From assembly GCA_017852075.1 (NCBI GenBank), contig JAFMLQ010000003.1, forward strand, positions 19,217 through 83,216: a DNA stretch of 64,000 nt, given 5' to 3'. A program made the translations under genes and the position numbers. This stretch comes from Flavobacteriaceae bacterium (GTDB lineage Bacteria; Bacteroidota; Bacteroidia; Flavobacteriales; Flavobacteriaceae). The notes under the pieces are model-generated. The model made no database searches. It worked only from the letters and a program-made list of their open reading frames with translations, and was not told the DNA's origin. Positions 45,830 to 55,385 of this stretch are shown one piece after another (position 1 is the first letter of the stretch; every line of letters begins with the position of its first letter).

Positions 45830-47457
45830 AAGGATTTATTTAGAACATCTAAGGGCCAAGGAACCTGTTGACCGGTCTCTTTTAGTTTTGGCATTTGAGC
45901 TTCCACTTTAATCAAATGTGCTGTAAGTGTTTTTGCCAACCTCAAGGTTTCTTCTGTATTTTTTTTAACTAAATTCTTTTGTTCTCCAATATCTGAGGGT
46001 AAATGATACAATTCTAAGTTTTGGTTTTCATGAAAATAAATCAGCTTCCAAGGCCCCTCACGTATGGCGCTATAACTACCTATTCCTGGCCCAGAAGGAC
46101 CCCATGCATTGGGGTAATGCCAATACAGAGGCCGTTCTTCACTTTTAAGAGAATTATTTTTTAATAGAGGTACAAAACTTGTTCCGTCAAGGGTTTGAGG
46201 AATTTCTCCAGAATCTACATTTGCCATTTCCAAGATTGAAGGGAAAAAGTCTTCAATAATCAAAGGAGTACTATTTACAGTAGCAGGAAAAGTTTTTCCA
46301 GGCCAATACGCCAACATAGGCACTCGAATTCCCCCTTCATATATTGAACCTTTACCGCTTTTAAGAGGGAGGTTGTGTGTGTGTTTTTCACCCCCTCTAG
46401 CTACTGCACTCAAGCCCCCGTTGTCAGACATAAATAAAATAATTGTATTGTCTTCAAGCTGTTGGGCCTCCAAATACTCCATCACCTCTCCTAGAGCTGC
46501 GTCCATGCTTTCAATCATAGAGGCATAACGGGCTTCGGGTTCTTCCATACCTTTGTTTCGATAGGCTTCTATGTAACGATCGTTCGCCATCAAAGGAGTA
46601 TGAATACCGTATAAAGCGAAATACAAGAAAAAAGGCTGCTTGTTCGCTACGGGTTCATTCATTGCAATACGTACTTCTTTTGATAGTACTTCGGTCAAAA
46701 AGAGATCTTGACCATGATATTTTTCCAAACCTGGAACCGCCCAAACTTCTTTACCTTTTTTACCATTTCCAAAGTTTTCACGTCCCAAATAGCTTTCAGG
46801 AGCTCCTGCAGCATGACCCGCAATATTGACTTGAAATCCCAAATTTAACGGATTTGAAGAGGGGTAACCAATCGCTCCAAAATGAGCTTTCCCAGCGTGA
46901 ATGGTATAATATCCCTTTTCTGATAACAGCTGGGGAAGAGGTTTGGCATGGGCTGCATTTGGAGTAGCTGCATCTAGACCAATTCCGTTGTAATTCCAAT
47001 CAGGAAAATCTAAAGTGGGATGGTTCAACTCCATAGGTTGTAGCTTATCGGGTTGTAAGGTCCAGTTCGTTACCCGATGACGAGCCGCGTTCATTCCTGT
47101 CATCAAACTCACACGTGTGGGAGAGCAAACCGGAGTAGCATAGGCATTGGTAAATTTCACTCCCTTTTGAGCCAACCGCTCCATATTGGGAGTCTGATAT
47201 ATCCTATTAAAGTCCGTCGACTGATCCCAAAATGGTACCGAAGTATCTTGCCAACCCATATCGTCAACAAAAAACATAACAATATTTGGCATTGGAGAAT
47301 TTTCTTTTGCGGTTTGACAGCTTATTGCTATAAATGGGAGTAAAAGCAAAAATGAACGTACATGTTTCGTCCGTTTAAAGTTTTCAAGGACTTTATTTCT
47401 CAAGCATGTCTCACAAGAAATTAAAATTACTCTTTTGATTTTTCTTAAATAGTTCAT
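45826..47457 (-). CDS. Lipoprotein sulfatase (S1 family) 1
   Basis: A 543-residue sulfatase. The lipobox is PFIAISCQTA (Cys near residue 47) behind an unusually long n-region, and no closer in-frame ATG exists. The metal site VMFFVDDMGWQD is followed by the formylglycine motif CSPTR at Cys111. NSPMP and later SDNGGLSAVARGG and EGGIRVPMLAYWPGK are typical. A maturation enzyme must convert Cys111 to formylglycine, and none is in this window. It probably removes sulfate from a glycan at the cell surface. It lies 14 bases after the fucosidase. Confidence 0.93.
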   Translation of the reverse strand: MNYLRKIKRVILISCETCLRNKVLENFKRTKHVRSFLLLLPFIAISCQTAKENSPMPNIVMFFVDDMGWQDTSVPFWDQSTDFNRIYQTPNMERLAQKGVKFTNAYATPVCSPTRVSLMTGMNAARHRVTNWTLQPDKLQPMELNHPTLDFPDWNYNGIGLDAATPNAAHAKPLPQLLSEKGYYTIHAGKAHFGAIGYPSSNPLNLGFQVNIAGHAAGAPESYLGRENFGNGKKGKEVWAVPGLEKYHGQDLFLTEVLSKEVRIAMNEPVANKQPFFLYFALYGIHTPLMANDRYIEAYRNKGMEEPEARYASMIESMDAALGEVMEYLEAQQLEDNTIILFMSDNGGLSAVARGGEKHTHNLPLKSGKGSIYEGGIRVPMLAYWPGKTFPATVNSTPLIIEDFFPSILEMANVDSGEIPQTLDGTSFVPLLKNNSLKSEERPLYWHYPNAWGPSGPGIGSYSAIREGPWKLIYFHENQNLELYHLPSDIGEQKNLVKKNTEETLRLAKTLTAHLIKVEAQMPKLKETGQQVPWPLDVLNKSL

Positions 47458-47471
47458 CTCGAGGACTTTCT

Positions 47472-48938
47472 TTATTCGTTAATTTCAGGAGCTTTAAATA
47501 GTCCTAAATTATTAATTACTACTTGGGCTTTGGTATCGGTTACTGTAAATCGAATTGCTTCTACGGTTTGGGTTTCAAAGCGAATCAAACGTTTATTTCC
47601 AATGGTAGATCCTTCATAAATTTTCTGCCATTTCCCTGCAGTCATAATCTCAAAATGAAAGGCTTTAATTCGCTGACCTAAGGGAATGTATTCTTGTATC
47701 ATAAACGTATTGGCTTTTATGGGGTCAGCTAGGGTAACGGTTAGAGTGGGTTGTAGATCTTCAGATGTCGCCGCCCAATAGGTGCTTAAATCTTCATCAA
47801 CTAAATGTTTTTTTGAAAAGTTGTTTACCTCCGAGGATGTTTTCACTCTTTGACTTAAAAGATAATTGGTTGAGAAGGTTTCTTTTAAAAAGGAGGCTAA
47901 AGCGTTCAAATTGGCAACTTCATTTTCGTGCACCAATCCTCTCGTATCTACTGGTAAATTCAATAAGAGTGAACTGTTAAGACCTACAGAGTTGTAATAA
48001 ATATCAACCAACTTGGACAACGACTTTACTTGATCATCTTGTTCAGGATGATAATACCAACCTGGACGTATGGATACATCGGTTTCTGTTGGAACCCAAT
48101 GTGTTCCATTTTCTTGACCTGCAGCAAAGCGTTGAAAATCGGGCATTCCCCCGTACACACTATCGCGAAAAATAGGAGACCATGTGGTCTCATTTGCATA
48201 ACCTTTTTCATTTCCCACCCAACGAATATCTGGACCTGCATCACTAAAAATAACTGCTTGAGGCTGAAGTTCCCTTACCATCTTGATGGTATTGGGCCAG
48301 TCGTAATAAATTCGTTTATCTACACGTCGTTCTTCATTTGCACCTCCGTAGTAACCATCTCCCCCGTTAGCTCCATCAAACCACACTTCAAAGATCTCAC
48401 CGTATTCGGTCAAAAGCTCGGTTAATTGATTTCTGAAGTAAGTAATGTATTCTGGTTTTCCATAGTCGGGATGATTACGGTCCCAAGGGGAAAGGTAAAT
48501 TCCAAACTTTAAACCGTATTCTTTACAAGCTTCGGAAAGCTCGCGAATCAAATCTCCCTGTCCATTTCTCCAAGGGGAATTTTTTACAGAATGCTCTGTG
48601 TAATCACTGGGCCATAAACAAAACCCATCGTGGTGTTTTGCTGTAATGATAATTCCTTTCATCCCAGCTTCTTTGGCAACTCTTGCCCATTGCTTTGTGT
48701 CCAATTCAGTAGGATTAAACTGCTCTGGTTTTTCGTCTCCAAAACCCCATTCCATATTGGTGAAAGTATTCATATTGAAGTGAATAAAGGCATAGTACTC
48801 CAACTCCTGCCATGCCATTTGATATGAATTCGGTATAGGTTCTACGGGTGCTATCAGGGTTTGTTTTGTGGTACAACTGACAAAAAACCCTATGTAAAGA
48901 AGGGTCATAAATAACTTTGGATAACTAACTAATTTCAC
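47472..48938 (-). CDS. Alpha-L-fucosidase GH29 (with C-terminal discoidin-like domain)
   Basis: 488 residues from GTG. I chose this start because it follows the upstream sulfatase stop by 4 bases and gives a lipoprotein signal (KLVSYPKLFMTLLYIGFFVSC). The ORF-track ATG overlaps the sulfatase by 62 bases, and an ATG at 48908 is also possible. The GH29 catalytic domain has YAFIHFNMNTFTNMEWG, AKHHDGFCLWPS and nucleophile Asp in VWFDGANGG. The HFNMNTF type resembles subfamily B (alpha-1,3/1,4-fucosidases). The C-terminal 120 residues look like an F5/8-type carbohydrate-binding domain (STYWAATSE, IRFTVTD). Confidence 0.92.
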   Translation of the reverse strand: MKLVSYPKLFMTLLYIGFFVSCTTKQTLIAPVEPIPNSYQMAWQELEYYAFIHFNMNTFTNMEWGFGDEKPEQFNPTELDTKQWARVAKEAGMKGIIITAKHHDGFCLWPSDYTEHSVKNSPWRNGQGDLIRELSEACKEYGLKFGIYLSPWDRNHPDYGKPEYITYFRNQLTELLTEYGEIFEVWFDGANGGDGYYGGANEERRVDKRIYYDWPNTIKMVRELQPQAVIFSDAGPDIRWVGNEKGYANETTWSPIFRDSVYGGMPDFQRFAAGQENGTHWVPTETDVSIRPGWYYHPEQDDQVKSLSKLVDIYYNSVGLNSSLLLNLPVDTRGLVHENEVANLNALASFLKETFSTNYLLSQRVKTSSEVNNFSKKHLVDEDLSTYWAATSEDLQPTLTVTLADPIKANTFMIQEYIPLGQRIKAFHFEIMTAGKWQKIYEGSTIGNKRLIRFETQTVEAIRFTVTDTKAQVVINNLGLFKAPEINE

Positions 48939-48942
48939 GTTT

Positions 48943-50424
48943 CTATTTTTTAAATTTTGGATCGATAAATTCCCATTCTCTGATGTGCGGATGACGATGG
49001 GCAAGTCGCTGTAAGGAATCTATTTTTTTAATAAGCTCTGGATGTTGTTCCGCAAGGTTTTCTTCTTCTTTGGGATCATTGTTTAGGTTGTACAATTCCC
49101 AAGTGCTGTTTGGATTCGTTTTCATGTCAATTTTTACACCTTTCCAATCTCCCATCCGCAATGCAATTTGCCCTCTTTTTTCAGGATATTCGAAGTAAAG
49201 AAAAGGGTGGTTTCTTTGTCCGTCTTTTCCCAACAATTCGGGAAGCAATGAAATTCCGTCGGGAGAACTGGGTTTTTGTCCAACAAGTTCTGCAAAAGTA
49301 TTGAACATATCCCAATGACCCGAAACCAAATCGGAAGTTTGGCCTGCCTTGATTTTGTTTTTCCAATAGGCTATAAAAGGCACGCGAATGCCCCCTTCAT
49401 AAACATCCATCTTTAGACCTCGAAATCCTCCTGCACTGTTGAAATATTCAGGATCAACTCCACCTGCAAAAGTAGGCCCATTGTCGCTTGAAAACAGAAT
49501 TAATGTATTTTCTTCTTGTCCGCGTGCCTTGACGGCTTCCCAAATTTTACCCACCTCACTATCCAAATGGGTAATCATCGCAGCATAGGCGGAAAGGGGA
49601 TATTGGTGTGCGGAGTAGCCTTTATTTCCATAGTAGGGCTGTTCCTCAAACTGTCCTTGGTACTGAAGCAATAAGCTGTCTGGGATTTGGAGAGAGACGT
49701 GAGGTATAGGGGATGGATAGTACAAGAAAAAAGGTTTGTCTGTTGCGGTGGTATCCAAAAAATGAAGCGCTTTTTCTATCATTCTATCGGGTGCAAAGTC
49801 CGTTCCTTTAAATTGATCAAAAGCAGCTTGATTACTTTCCTTTTCAATCTGATTGTGTACTAAAAAATAGGTGTTGTCCAAGGGGGCAACTTGATCATTT
49901 TCCCAAAGGTGTGTGGGATAATAATTGTGAGCTTGTTTTTGGTCAAGGTAGCCATAGTAATAATCAAAACCTTGCAACAATGGACTTCCTGTAGTCCCAT
50001 TCATTCCCAATCCCCATTTTCCGACCATTGCGGTTTGATACCCCGCCTTTTTGAGCATTTTCGCCAAGGTAGGTGTGGTTTCAGGAATAGGCATTTGACC
50101 ACCTTCTTTTTCATCGGCAAACTGACCCAACTCATAGTTTCCCCGAATGTAGGCATGGCCTGCGTGCGTTCCCGTAAGCAACATATAACGGGACGGAGCA
50201 CATACAGGAGCCCCTGTATAATGTTGGGTAAAACGCATCCCTCCTGCAGCCAAACGATCTAGGTTTGGAGTTTTGATTTTTGTTTGACCATAGGCTCCAA
50301 GTTCTCCATAGCCTAAATCATCTGCAAAAATATAAATGATGTTTGGAGTTGATGCGGTTTTAGATTGGGGATTCATACATCCTAAAAAACATATTCCTAA
50401 GAGGAAGAGTAAACTGTTCTGCAT
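48943..50424 (-). CDS. Lipoprotein sulfatase (S1 family) 2
   Basis: A 493-residue sulfatase. The lipobox is CFLGC at residues 12-16. The metal motif IIYIFADDLGYGELG and formylglycine motif CAPSR (Cys75) are intact, as are VGKWGLG, SSDNGPTFAGG and GGIRVPFIAYWKNK. Its sequence is clearly different from sulfatase 1, with a different loop after the active site (GYLDQKQAHNYYP), so the two probably cleave different sulfate positions. It is flanked by the NagX-like gene and the GH29 gene with gaps of 2 and 4 bases. Confidence 0.93.
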   Translation of the reverse strand: MQNSLLFLLGICFLGCMNPQSKTASTPNIIYIFADDLGYGELGAYGQTKIKTPNLDRLAAGGMRFTQHYTGAPVCAPSRYMLLTGTHAGHAYIRGNYELGQFADEKEGGQMPIPETTPTLAKMLKKAGYQTAMVGKWGLGMNGTTGSPLLQGFDYYYGYLDQKQAHNYYPTHLWENDQVAPLDNTYFLVHNQIEKESNQAAFDQFKGTDFAPDRMIEKALHFLDTTATDKPFFLYYPSPIPHVSLQIPDSLLLQYQGQFEEQPYYGNKGYSAHQYPLSAYAAMITHLDSEVGKIWEAVKARGQEENTLILFSSDNGPTFAGGVDPEYFNSAGGFRGLKMDVYEGGIRVPFIAYWKNKIKAGQTSDLVSGHWDMFNTFAELVGQKPSSPDGISLLPELLGKDGQRNHPFLYFEYPEKRGQIALRMGDWKGVKIDMKTNPNSTWELYNLNNDPKEEENLAEQHPELIKKIDSLQRLAHRHPHIREWEFIDPKFKK

Positions 50425-50426
50425 AT

Positions 50427-51521
50427 TTAAATTTTTATAAATATTTTTTGTTTAAAAAGCCAATAACACAAATACCAAAGTCCAAATAATACAAATAGTC
50501 CTGAACTCAGATCAGCCCACCAAGAAGAAAAACCTCCAATCACGCTGTTGGAAAAAGGTTTAATGATTTTTAAAAATAATCCTCCACCGCCCAAAGAAGC
50601 AAATAAGTAAATAAATAGTGGGTTGACTCCAACCACTCTGAATACTAAAATCTTTTTTACGAGCCCTTTGATGTCTATCAACCAATAGCAAAATGCCAAG
50701 GCGAGAAAGGTCCATCCCGCAGAGAGCAGCACAAAAGAAGTCGTAGCTATACGTTTAATGACGGGTGTAAAAGAAAAAGTCAGATAACCAAGAGTCATTG
50801 CGATAATACCAGCCAAGATCAACTTTTTTAGTTTTTCTGAAGCAGACGTATTTTCCATCAACCACTTTCCAGCAACTACGCCCCAAAGGGTGTGTGCTGT
50901 AGTTGGAATGGCATTAAATGCAGCCCAGTGTCCTCCGTATTCATATCCACTAATTAAAATATTAAACCACGTTCCGAAATTTTGACCTGCCACAAATGCT
51001 TGATCAAATCCTGTAACAGGAAAAAAGCGGTAGAGCAAATCGGAAATTAAAATAAAAGCAAAGCCTAGCGTGATTTGAAGCCATGAAGCTTGTTTTAACA
51101 AAAGAAAAGAAATCAAATAGGTAAACGATAATTGGGCCAATACATTGTCAAACTGAAATACAATTTTCTCAGGTCCAACACAATAGAGCCCCCAGCCGAA
51201 AAGTAGAAGTAACAGTGCTCTTTGAAACGCATGACGGCGTATTTTGACCTCACTATCTCCTTTCTTTTTTCTATTTGCGTAGGATAAAGGGATCGAAACC
51301 CCTACAATGAACATAAAAAAAGGTTGAACCAAATCCCAAAAATGCAAGCCTTCCCACTTGGCATGATGAAATAGAAAATCCACAACCACTGTCAACTGTT
51401 CATTTCCCGAATTCCTCAACACCTCAAAAAGGTGCGCAAATTCTGCAATAAGCAGGAACATCACAAAACCTCTAAAAAAGTCTAGAGAAGCTAACCGCTG
51501 ATTTAAGTCTATTGATTTCAC
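50427..51521 (-). CDS. NagX/HGSNAT-like DUF5009 membrane protein
   Basis: A 364-residue protein with about ten hydrophobic helices. The start RLASLDFFRGFVMFLLIAEFAH, PFFMFIVGVSIPLSYANRKKKG and the ending VVGVNPLFIYLFASLGGGGL are typical of the family containing human heparan-alpha-glucosaminide acetyltransferase and bacterial NagX. In bacteria such genes accompany N-acetylglucosamine use and may move or acetylate amino sugars. Its stop overlaps the upstream GH29 gene by 4 bases. The embedding between fucosidase and sulfatase genes points to a GlcNAc-containing glycan substrate (inference). Confidence 0.82.
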   Translation of the reverse strand: MKSIDLNQRLASLDFFRGFVMFLLIAEFAHLFEVLRNSGNEQLTVVVDFLFHHAKWEGLHFWDLVQPFFMFIVGVSIPLSYANRKKKGDSEVKIRRHAFQRALLLLLFGWGLYCVGPEKIVFQFDNVLAQLSFTYLISFLLLKQASWLQITLGFAFILISDLLYRFFPVTGFDQAFVAGQNFGTWFNILISGYEYGGHWAAFNAIPTTAHTLWGVVAGKWLMENTSASEKLKKLILAGIIAMTLGYLTFSFTPVIKRIATTSFVLLSAGWTFLALAFCYWLIDIKGLVKKILVFRVVGVNPLFIYLFASLGGGGLFLKIIKPFSNSVIGGFSSWWADLSSGLFVLFGLWYLCYWLFKQKIFIKI

Positions 51522-52858
51522 CGCAATTCGATTCGAATTATAGTATCTATAGCATCTTTATCAATTTTGGAAACATCAATCGCCAATCCAAATCCATCAT
51601 TTCTATAAGGGAGTTTTGTATTGGTTTTCATATCGTAAATCCCCTTAATTCGAACAGGAACCTCATCCGCATGTATGACCTTAACATTTGGATTTAAAAG
51701 ATGAACAAAAACAGATTTTCCCTTTTGGGTAGAAACAAAGTCATCGTTAGGAGGTATGGGTCCTTTTTGCGTACCATAAATCGTATCTCCATGGTCTTTT
51801 AGCCAAGCACCCATTGTTTTTAACGAAGCTTTGTGCTTTGGTTGAATTTTACCATTGGGCATAGGCCCCACATTCAAAAGTAAGTTACTGCCATAGCCAG
51901 CGGCTTTGATCAAATAGTGGATGAGTTCTTTATCGGTTTTGTGCTTGCGGTCTTGCAGATTAAAACCCCATGACCCATTAATAGTCTGACATACTTCCAA
52001 GGGTACAGATCCGATTTGATCTGCGGGTGTCCCCCAACCCGTAGTGTTTTTGCCGGGTAAATCTTTTTCAAACATCTGAAAATCCTCTCCCTCGATGATT
52101 CCAATATGATGATTATTTCCTATCAAAGCCTGAGGTTGCATTTTGTGAATCATTCCATAAATCTCATCGTAATGCCAATCTAATTTTACATCGCCAAAGG
52201 TTTTTCCGTCCCATTCATTTTGATCCCAATGTCCATCAAACCAAATACCCCCAATCTCTCCGTAATTAGTTAATAGCTCTTTGAGTTGCCCTTTCATAAA
52301 AGCAATGTAATCTTCCCATTTTCCTTCTCCACGACCTTGGATACCATTCCCAGTTCTTCCCCTAGGGAAGTAATCATCTCGGTTCCAATCCAAAAGCGAA
52401 TAATAAAAAAACAATTTAATTCCTTGTTTACGACATTCTTCTGCAAGTGCTTTTAACACATCTTTCCCGTAAGGGGTACGGTCTACAATATCGTAATCAG
52501 TCATCTGGGTGTCAAACATGGAGAACCCATCGTGATGACGACTGGTGATGGTGATGTATTTCATACCTGCCTCTTTGACCATTGCGACCCATTCTTTGGC
52601 ATCAAAGTCAATAGGATTGAAGAAAGAAGGTAACTTTTCATACTCTTCTACACTGATGTTTTGGTTGTTCATCACCCATTCTCCGTCTCCGAGAATGCTA
52701 TATACTCCCCAATGCACAAAAAGTCCAAAACGCGCGTCTTGGAACCAGGCACGTGCTTCTAGATTTTCGGGGCTGGGTTGATAATTTTGAGCACTAAGTT
52801 TTCCGTTAAATAAACAAAAACAGGCTACTATCAGGAGATAGAGAGGTCTTAGTTTCAT
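51518..52858 (-). CDS. Alpha-L-fucosidase GH29 (subfamily A-like)
   Basis: 446 residues from the Met of MKLRPLYLL (ORF-track start 11 codons earlier). The signal peptide ends near FNGKLSAQN with no lipobox, so it is periplasmic or secreted. The catalytic domain has ARFGLFVHWGVYSILGDGEW, TSRHHDGFSMFD and nucleophile Asp in GIWFDGHWD. The C-terminus is a beta-sandwich. The FGLFVHWG type is closer to GH29 subfamily A, so the operon holds two fucosidases of different subfamilies. It is the first gene of the operon and diverges from the esterase-sialidase pair. Confidence 0.92.
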   Translation of the reverse strand: MKLRPLYLLIVACFCLFNGKLSAQNYQPSPENLEARAWFQDARFGLFVHWGVYSILGDGEWVMNNQNISVEEYEKLPSFFNPIDFDAKEWVAMVKEAGMKYITITSRHHDGFSMFDTQMTDYDIVDRTPYGKDVLKALAEECRKQGIKLFFYYSLLDWNRDDYFPRGRTGNGIQGRGEGKWEDYIAFMKGQLKELLTNYGEIGGIWFDGHWDQNEWDGKTFGDVKLDWHYDEIYGMIHKMQPQALIGNNHHIGIIEGEDFQMFEKDLPGKNTTGWGTPADQIGSVPLEVCQTINGSWGFNLQDRKHKTDKELIHYLIKAAGYGSNLLLNVGPMPNGKIQPKHKASLKTMGAWLKDHGDTIYGTQKGPIPPNDDFVSTQKGKSVFVHLLNPNVKVIHADEVPVRIKGIYDMKTNTKLPYRNDGFGLAIDVSKIDKDAIDTIIRIELR

Positions 52859-52938
52859 CTGAAATGTTCTTTTTTGATTGTTTAAATTCATCGTATTATT
52901 CTCTGTTAAGATAGTAAAAAAAGCTAATTTTATGGAAA

Positions 52939-53631
52939 ATGAAATATATGCGTAACATACTCAAACCCCTTTTTATTCTGATAATCGCTTTTATGATGAA
53001 TAGCCTGAATGCTCAAGATTGGCCCAATTTCAAGGAGTTTAAAGAAGCCAATGCCCTTTTGCCTCAAGTGTCACAAAACGAAAAGCGTGTCGTTTTTATG
53101 GGAAACTCTATCACCATCGGCTGGCTTCAAACCCATCCTGATTTTTTTAAAAACAAACCGTATGTCAATCGTGGAATTAGTGGGCAGACAACGCCTCAAA
53201 TGTTGGTGCGCTTCCGTGCAGATGTAGTGGATTTAAATGCAGCAGCAGTGGTACTCCTTGCAGGCACCAATGACATTGCTGGAAATACAGGTCCTGTAAC
53301 TCTTGAAATGATTTTAGACAATATCAAATCGATGACCGAAATAGCTCATGCCAACGGTATAAAGGTCATTTTATGTTCAGTACTTCCCGCTTTTGACTAC
53401 CCCTGGAGTCCTGGATTGTCACCCAATATTAAAATTCCAAAACTCAACGCAATGATCAAAAGTTACGCCGAAAAAAGTGGTGCGTATTACCTTGACTACT
53501 TTAGCGCCTTAGAGGATGGAAACAATGGTATAATCAAAGAATACACCACAGATGGCGTTCATTTGACCCTTAAAGGATATCAGATTATGGAGCCCCTGGT
53601 AGAAAACGCACTACAAAAAGTATTTAATTAG
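52939..53631 (+). CDS. Secreted SGNH/GDSL esterase
   Basis: A 230-residue protein with signal peptide ILKPLFILIIAFMMNSLNAQ. SGNH blocks are all present: nucleophile Ser57 in FMGNSITIGW, Gly in NRGISGQTTPQM, Asn in LLAGTNDIAGN, and the Asp-x-x-His pair in TDGVHLTLKGYQ. It likely removes acyl groups from carbohydrates. Its stop codon immediately precedes the sialidase ATG, so a sialate or sugar O-acetylesterase role is a reasonable inference, unproven. It diverges from the fucosidase operon. Confidence 0.88.
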   Translation: MKYMRNILKPLFILIIAFMMNSLNAQDWPNFKEFKEANALLPQVSQNEKRVVFMGNSITIGWLQTHPDFFKNKPYVNRGISGQTTPQMLVRFRADVVDLNAAAVVLLAGTNDIAGNTGPVTLEMILDNIKSMTEIAHANGIKVILCSVLPAFDYPWSPGLSPNIKIPKLNAMIKSYAEKSGAYYLDYFSALEDGNNGIIKEYTTDGVHLTLKGYQIMEPLVENALQKVFN

Positions 53632-54780
53632 ATGACACGAACGATCCTATATCTAACAACTGCAGTGTGCTTCATGTTTGCGTGTCAATCTCCCGCTGAA
53701 CTCCCTGAAATTGTTTTATTTGAAAACGGGACAGGGGATTATAGTTGTTATCGAATTCCTGCGATCCTCAAAGCTCCTGAAGGTAGTTTGCTTGCTTTTG
53801 CCGAGGGCCGTACTGAAAATTGTGGAGATTTTGGGAATGTTGACATTCTTCTGCGGAGAAGTGAAGATGGAGGGAAAAGTTGGTCCAATACACAAGTTGT
53901 TGTAGATTTTGGAACGCTTCAAGCAGGAAATCCTGCGCCCGTGGTGGATTATTTTGATCCTGAATATCCTCAAGGTAGAATCTTTTTATTTTACAATACG
54001 GGAAATGTTTCTGAAAACGATATGCGTTTGGGTAAAGGAATACGTGATGTTCATTACATTACCAGTGAAGATCATGGAAAAACATGGTCTGCACCTGTAA
54101 ACATTTCAGAACATGTGCACTTCAATGCGACAACTTCTAAAGGACATCTCGATTGGCGCACACATGCCAATACTCCTGGTCATGCATTGCAATTTAAAAA
54201 AGGTAGTTACAAGGGAAGAATTTATATCCCTGCCAATCATTCTGCAGGAGACCCGCAGGAGGGGTTTAACGAATATCGCGCCTATGGATTTTATTCTGAT
54301 GACCACGGAAAAACTTGGTCTGTGAGCCCAGATATCGATATTCCTTCTTCAAATGAAGCCATTGGAACAGAACTTCCCAATGGAGACTTGATGCTCAACA
54401 TCAGAGAGCAGAATGGAAAAACCAAACGGCGTTTGGTAGCTCTCAGTTCCGATGGAGGAGCCACTTGGAAGGAGACCTATTTTGATTCTGCATTGATTAC
54501 TCCTGTCTGCCAATCCAGCATTCTTTTATTTGAACAAAAAAAGCAGTCAATTTTGATTTATTCTGGACCCAATAGCACCGATAAAAGAGAGAAAATGACG
54601 CTAAAATTTAGTTTAGATTCGGGAAAAAATTGGGTAAAAGAAAAGGAAATTCACCCTGGAGGAGCCGCTTACTCTGACCTAGTTCAAGTGAATAAAGAAC
54701 AGGTGGGGCTATTTTATGAAAAAGATTTTAAGCAATTGGTATATAAAGTTTTCACTCCAAAAGCAATTCTCTCGGAGTGA
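53632..54780 (+). CDS. Exo-alpha-sialidase (GH33)
   Basis: A 382-residue lipoprotein sialidase. The lipobox is CFMFAC (Cys18). The RIP motif appears as CYRIPAILKAPEGSLLAFAEGR. Asp-box repeats appear as SEDGGKSW, SEDHGKTW, SDDHGKTW, SSDGGATW and SLDSGKNW, giving a beta-propeller. The acid/base Asp is likely in CGDFGNVDILLRR. It releases terminal sialic acids from glycans. It follows the SGNH esterase with no gap. No sialic-acid lyase or epimerase is in the window. Confidence 0.93.
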   Translation: MTRTILYLTTAVCFMFACQSPAELPEIVLFENGTGDYSCYRIPAILKAPEGSLLAFAEGRTENCGDFGNVDILLRRSEDGGKSWSNTQVVVDFGTLQAGNPAPVVDYFDPEYPQGRIFLFYNTGNVSENDMRLGKGIRDVHYITSEDHGKTWSAPVNISEHVHFNATTSKGHLDWRTHANTPGHALQFKKGSYKGRIYIPANHSAGDPQEGFNEYRAYGFYSDDHGKTWSVSPDIDIPSSNEAIGTELPNGDLMLNIREQNGKTKRRLVALSSDGGATWKETYFDSALITPVCQSSILLFEQKKQSILIYSGPNSTDKREKMTLKFSLDSGKNWVKEKEIHPGGAAYSDLVQVNKEQVGLFYEKDFKQLVYKVFTPKAILSE

Positions 54781-54792
54781 AAACAGGAAGTG

Positions 54793-55323
54793 TTATTTCG
54801 TAAAGGAGACTTTCGCTCTGTAATACCCCCAACCCAAGTGAAGGTCTACCCCTGAAGTCCCTTTTTCAAAAGCCATAGAAAATGCTTCTAAAGATTCATT
54901 TCCCTCTGTTAAAGGTACATTGACACGGGTTACATCCATATCCTGGTTATAACTGTAGGCGCCCCATACGTGGGTAGCTTTATTAATGATAATGGTCATT
55001 TGTTCTCCATTAGGGATTGCATAAAGCGTATAGGAGCCTGAAGGGAGTTCTGTGTTTCCCACTTTCATAGAAGTGTATAAAGTAAGCTCTGTGGATTCAT
55101 TGGCACCCATTCTCCAAATTTTTCCCTCTGGGACTAAGGTAGTGATATCTCTTCCGTTAAGTTGTGGTCTGCTGTACAATACACGAGCCCACTTGTTGGT
55201 CTCTTTATTGCTCGCAGGGTACTCAATCATGTCTAGAGGGCTTTTGTCTAATCCTCTAAAGCTTTGCGCTTGAAGAATCCCCCCAAAAAGTAGTACTAGT
55301 GAAAGTGTAATTAAGTTTTTCAT
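54793..55323 (-). CDS. DUF2911 secreted protein
   Basis: A 176-residue protein with signal peptide LSLVLLFGGILQAQ. The mature part contains ARVLYSRPQLNGRDI, GKIWRMGANESTELT and LPSGSYTLYAIPNGEQMTIIIN, the DUF2911 signature of Bacteroidota. The fold is probably all-beta and the function is unknown. It is convergent with the sialidase gene, stops 13 bases apart, and is likely transcribed alone. Confidence 0.87.
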   Translation of the reverse strand: MKNLITLSLVLLFGGILQAQSFRGLDKSPLDMIEYPASNKETNKWARVLYSRPQLNGRDITTLVPEGKIWRMGANESTELTLYTSMKVGNTELPSGSYTLYAIPNGEQMTIIINKATHVWGAYSYNQDMDVTRVNVPLTEGNESLEAFSMAFEKGTSGVDLHLGWGYYRAKVSFTK

Positions 55324-55385
55324 AATGTTGTTTTTTATTCGAAACGAAGATAAAATAAGTTTAGTGAAAGTAGTTTAAAGTTCTG

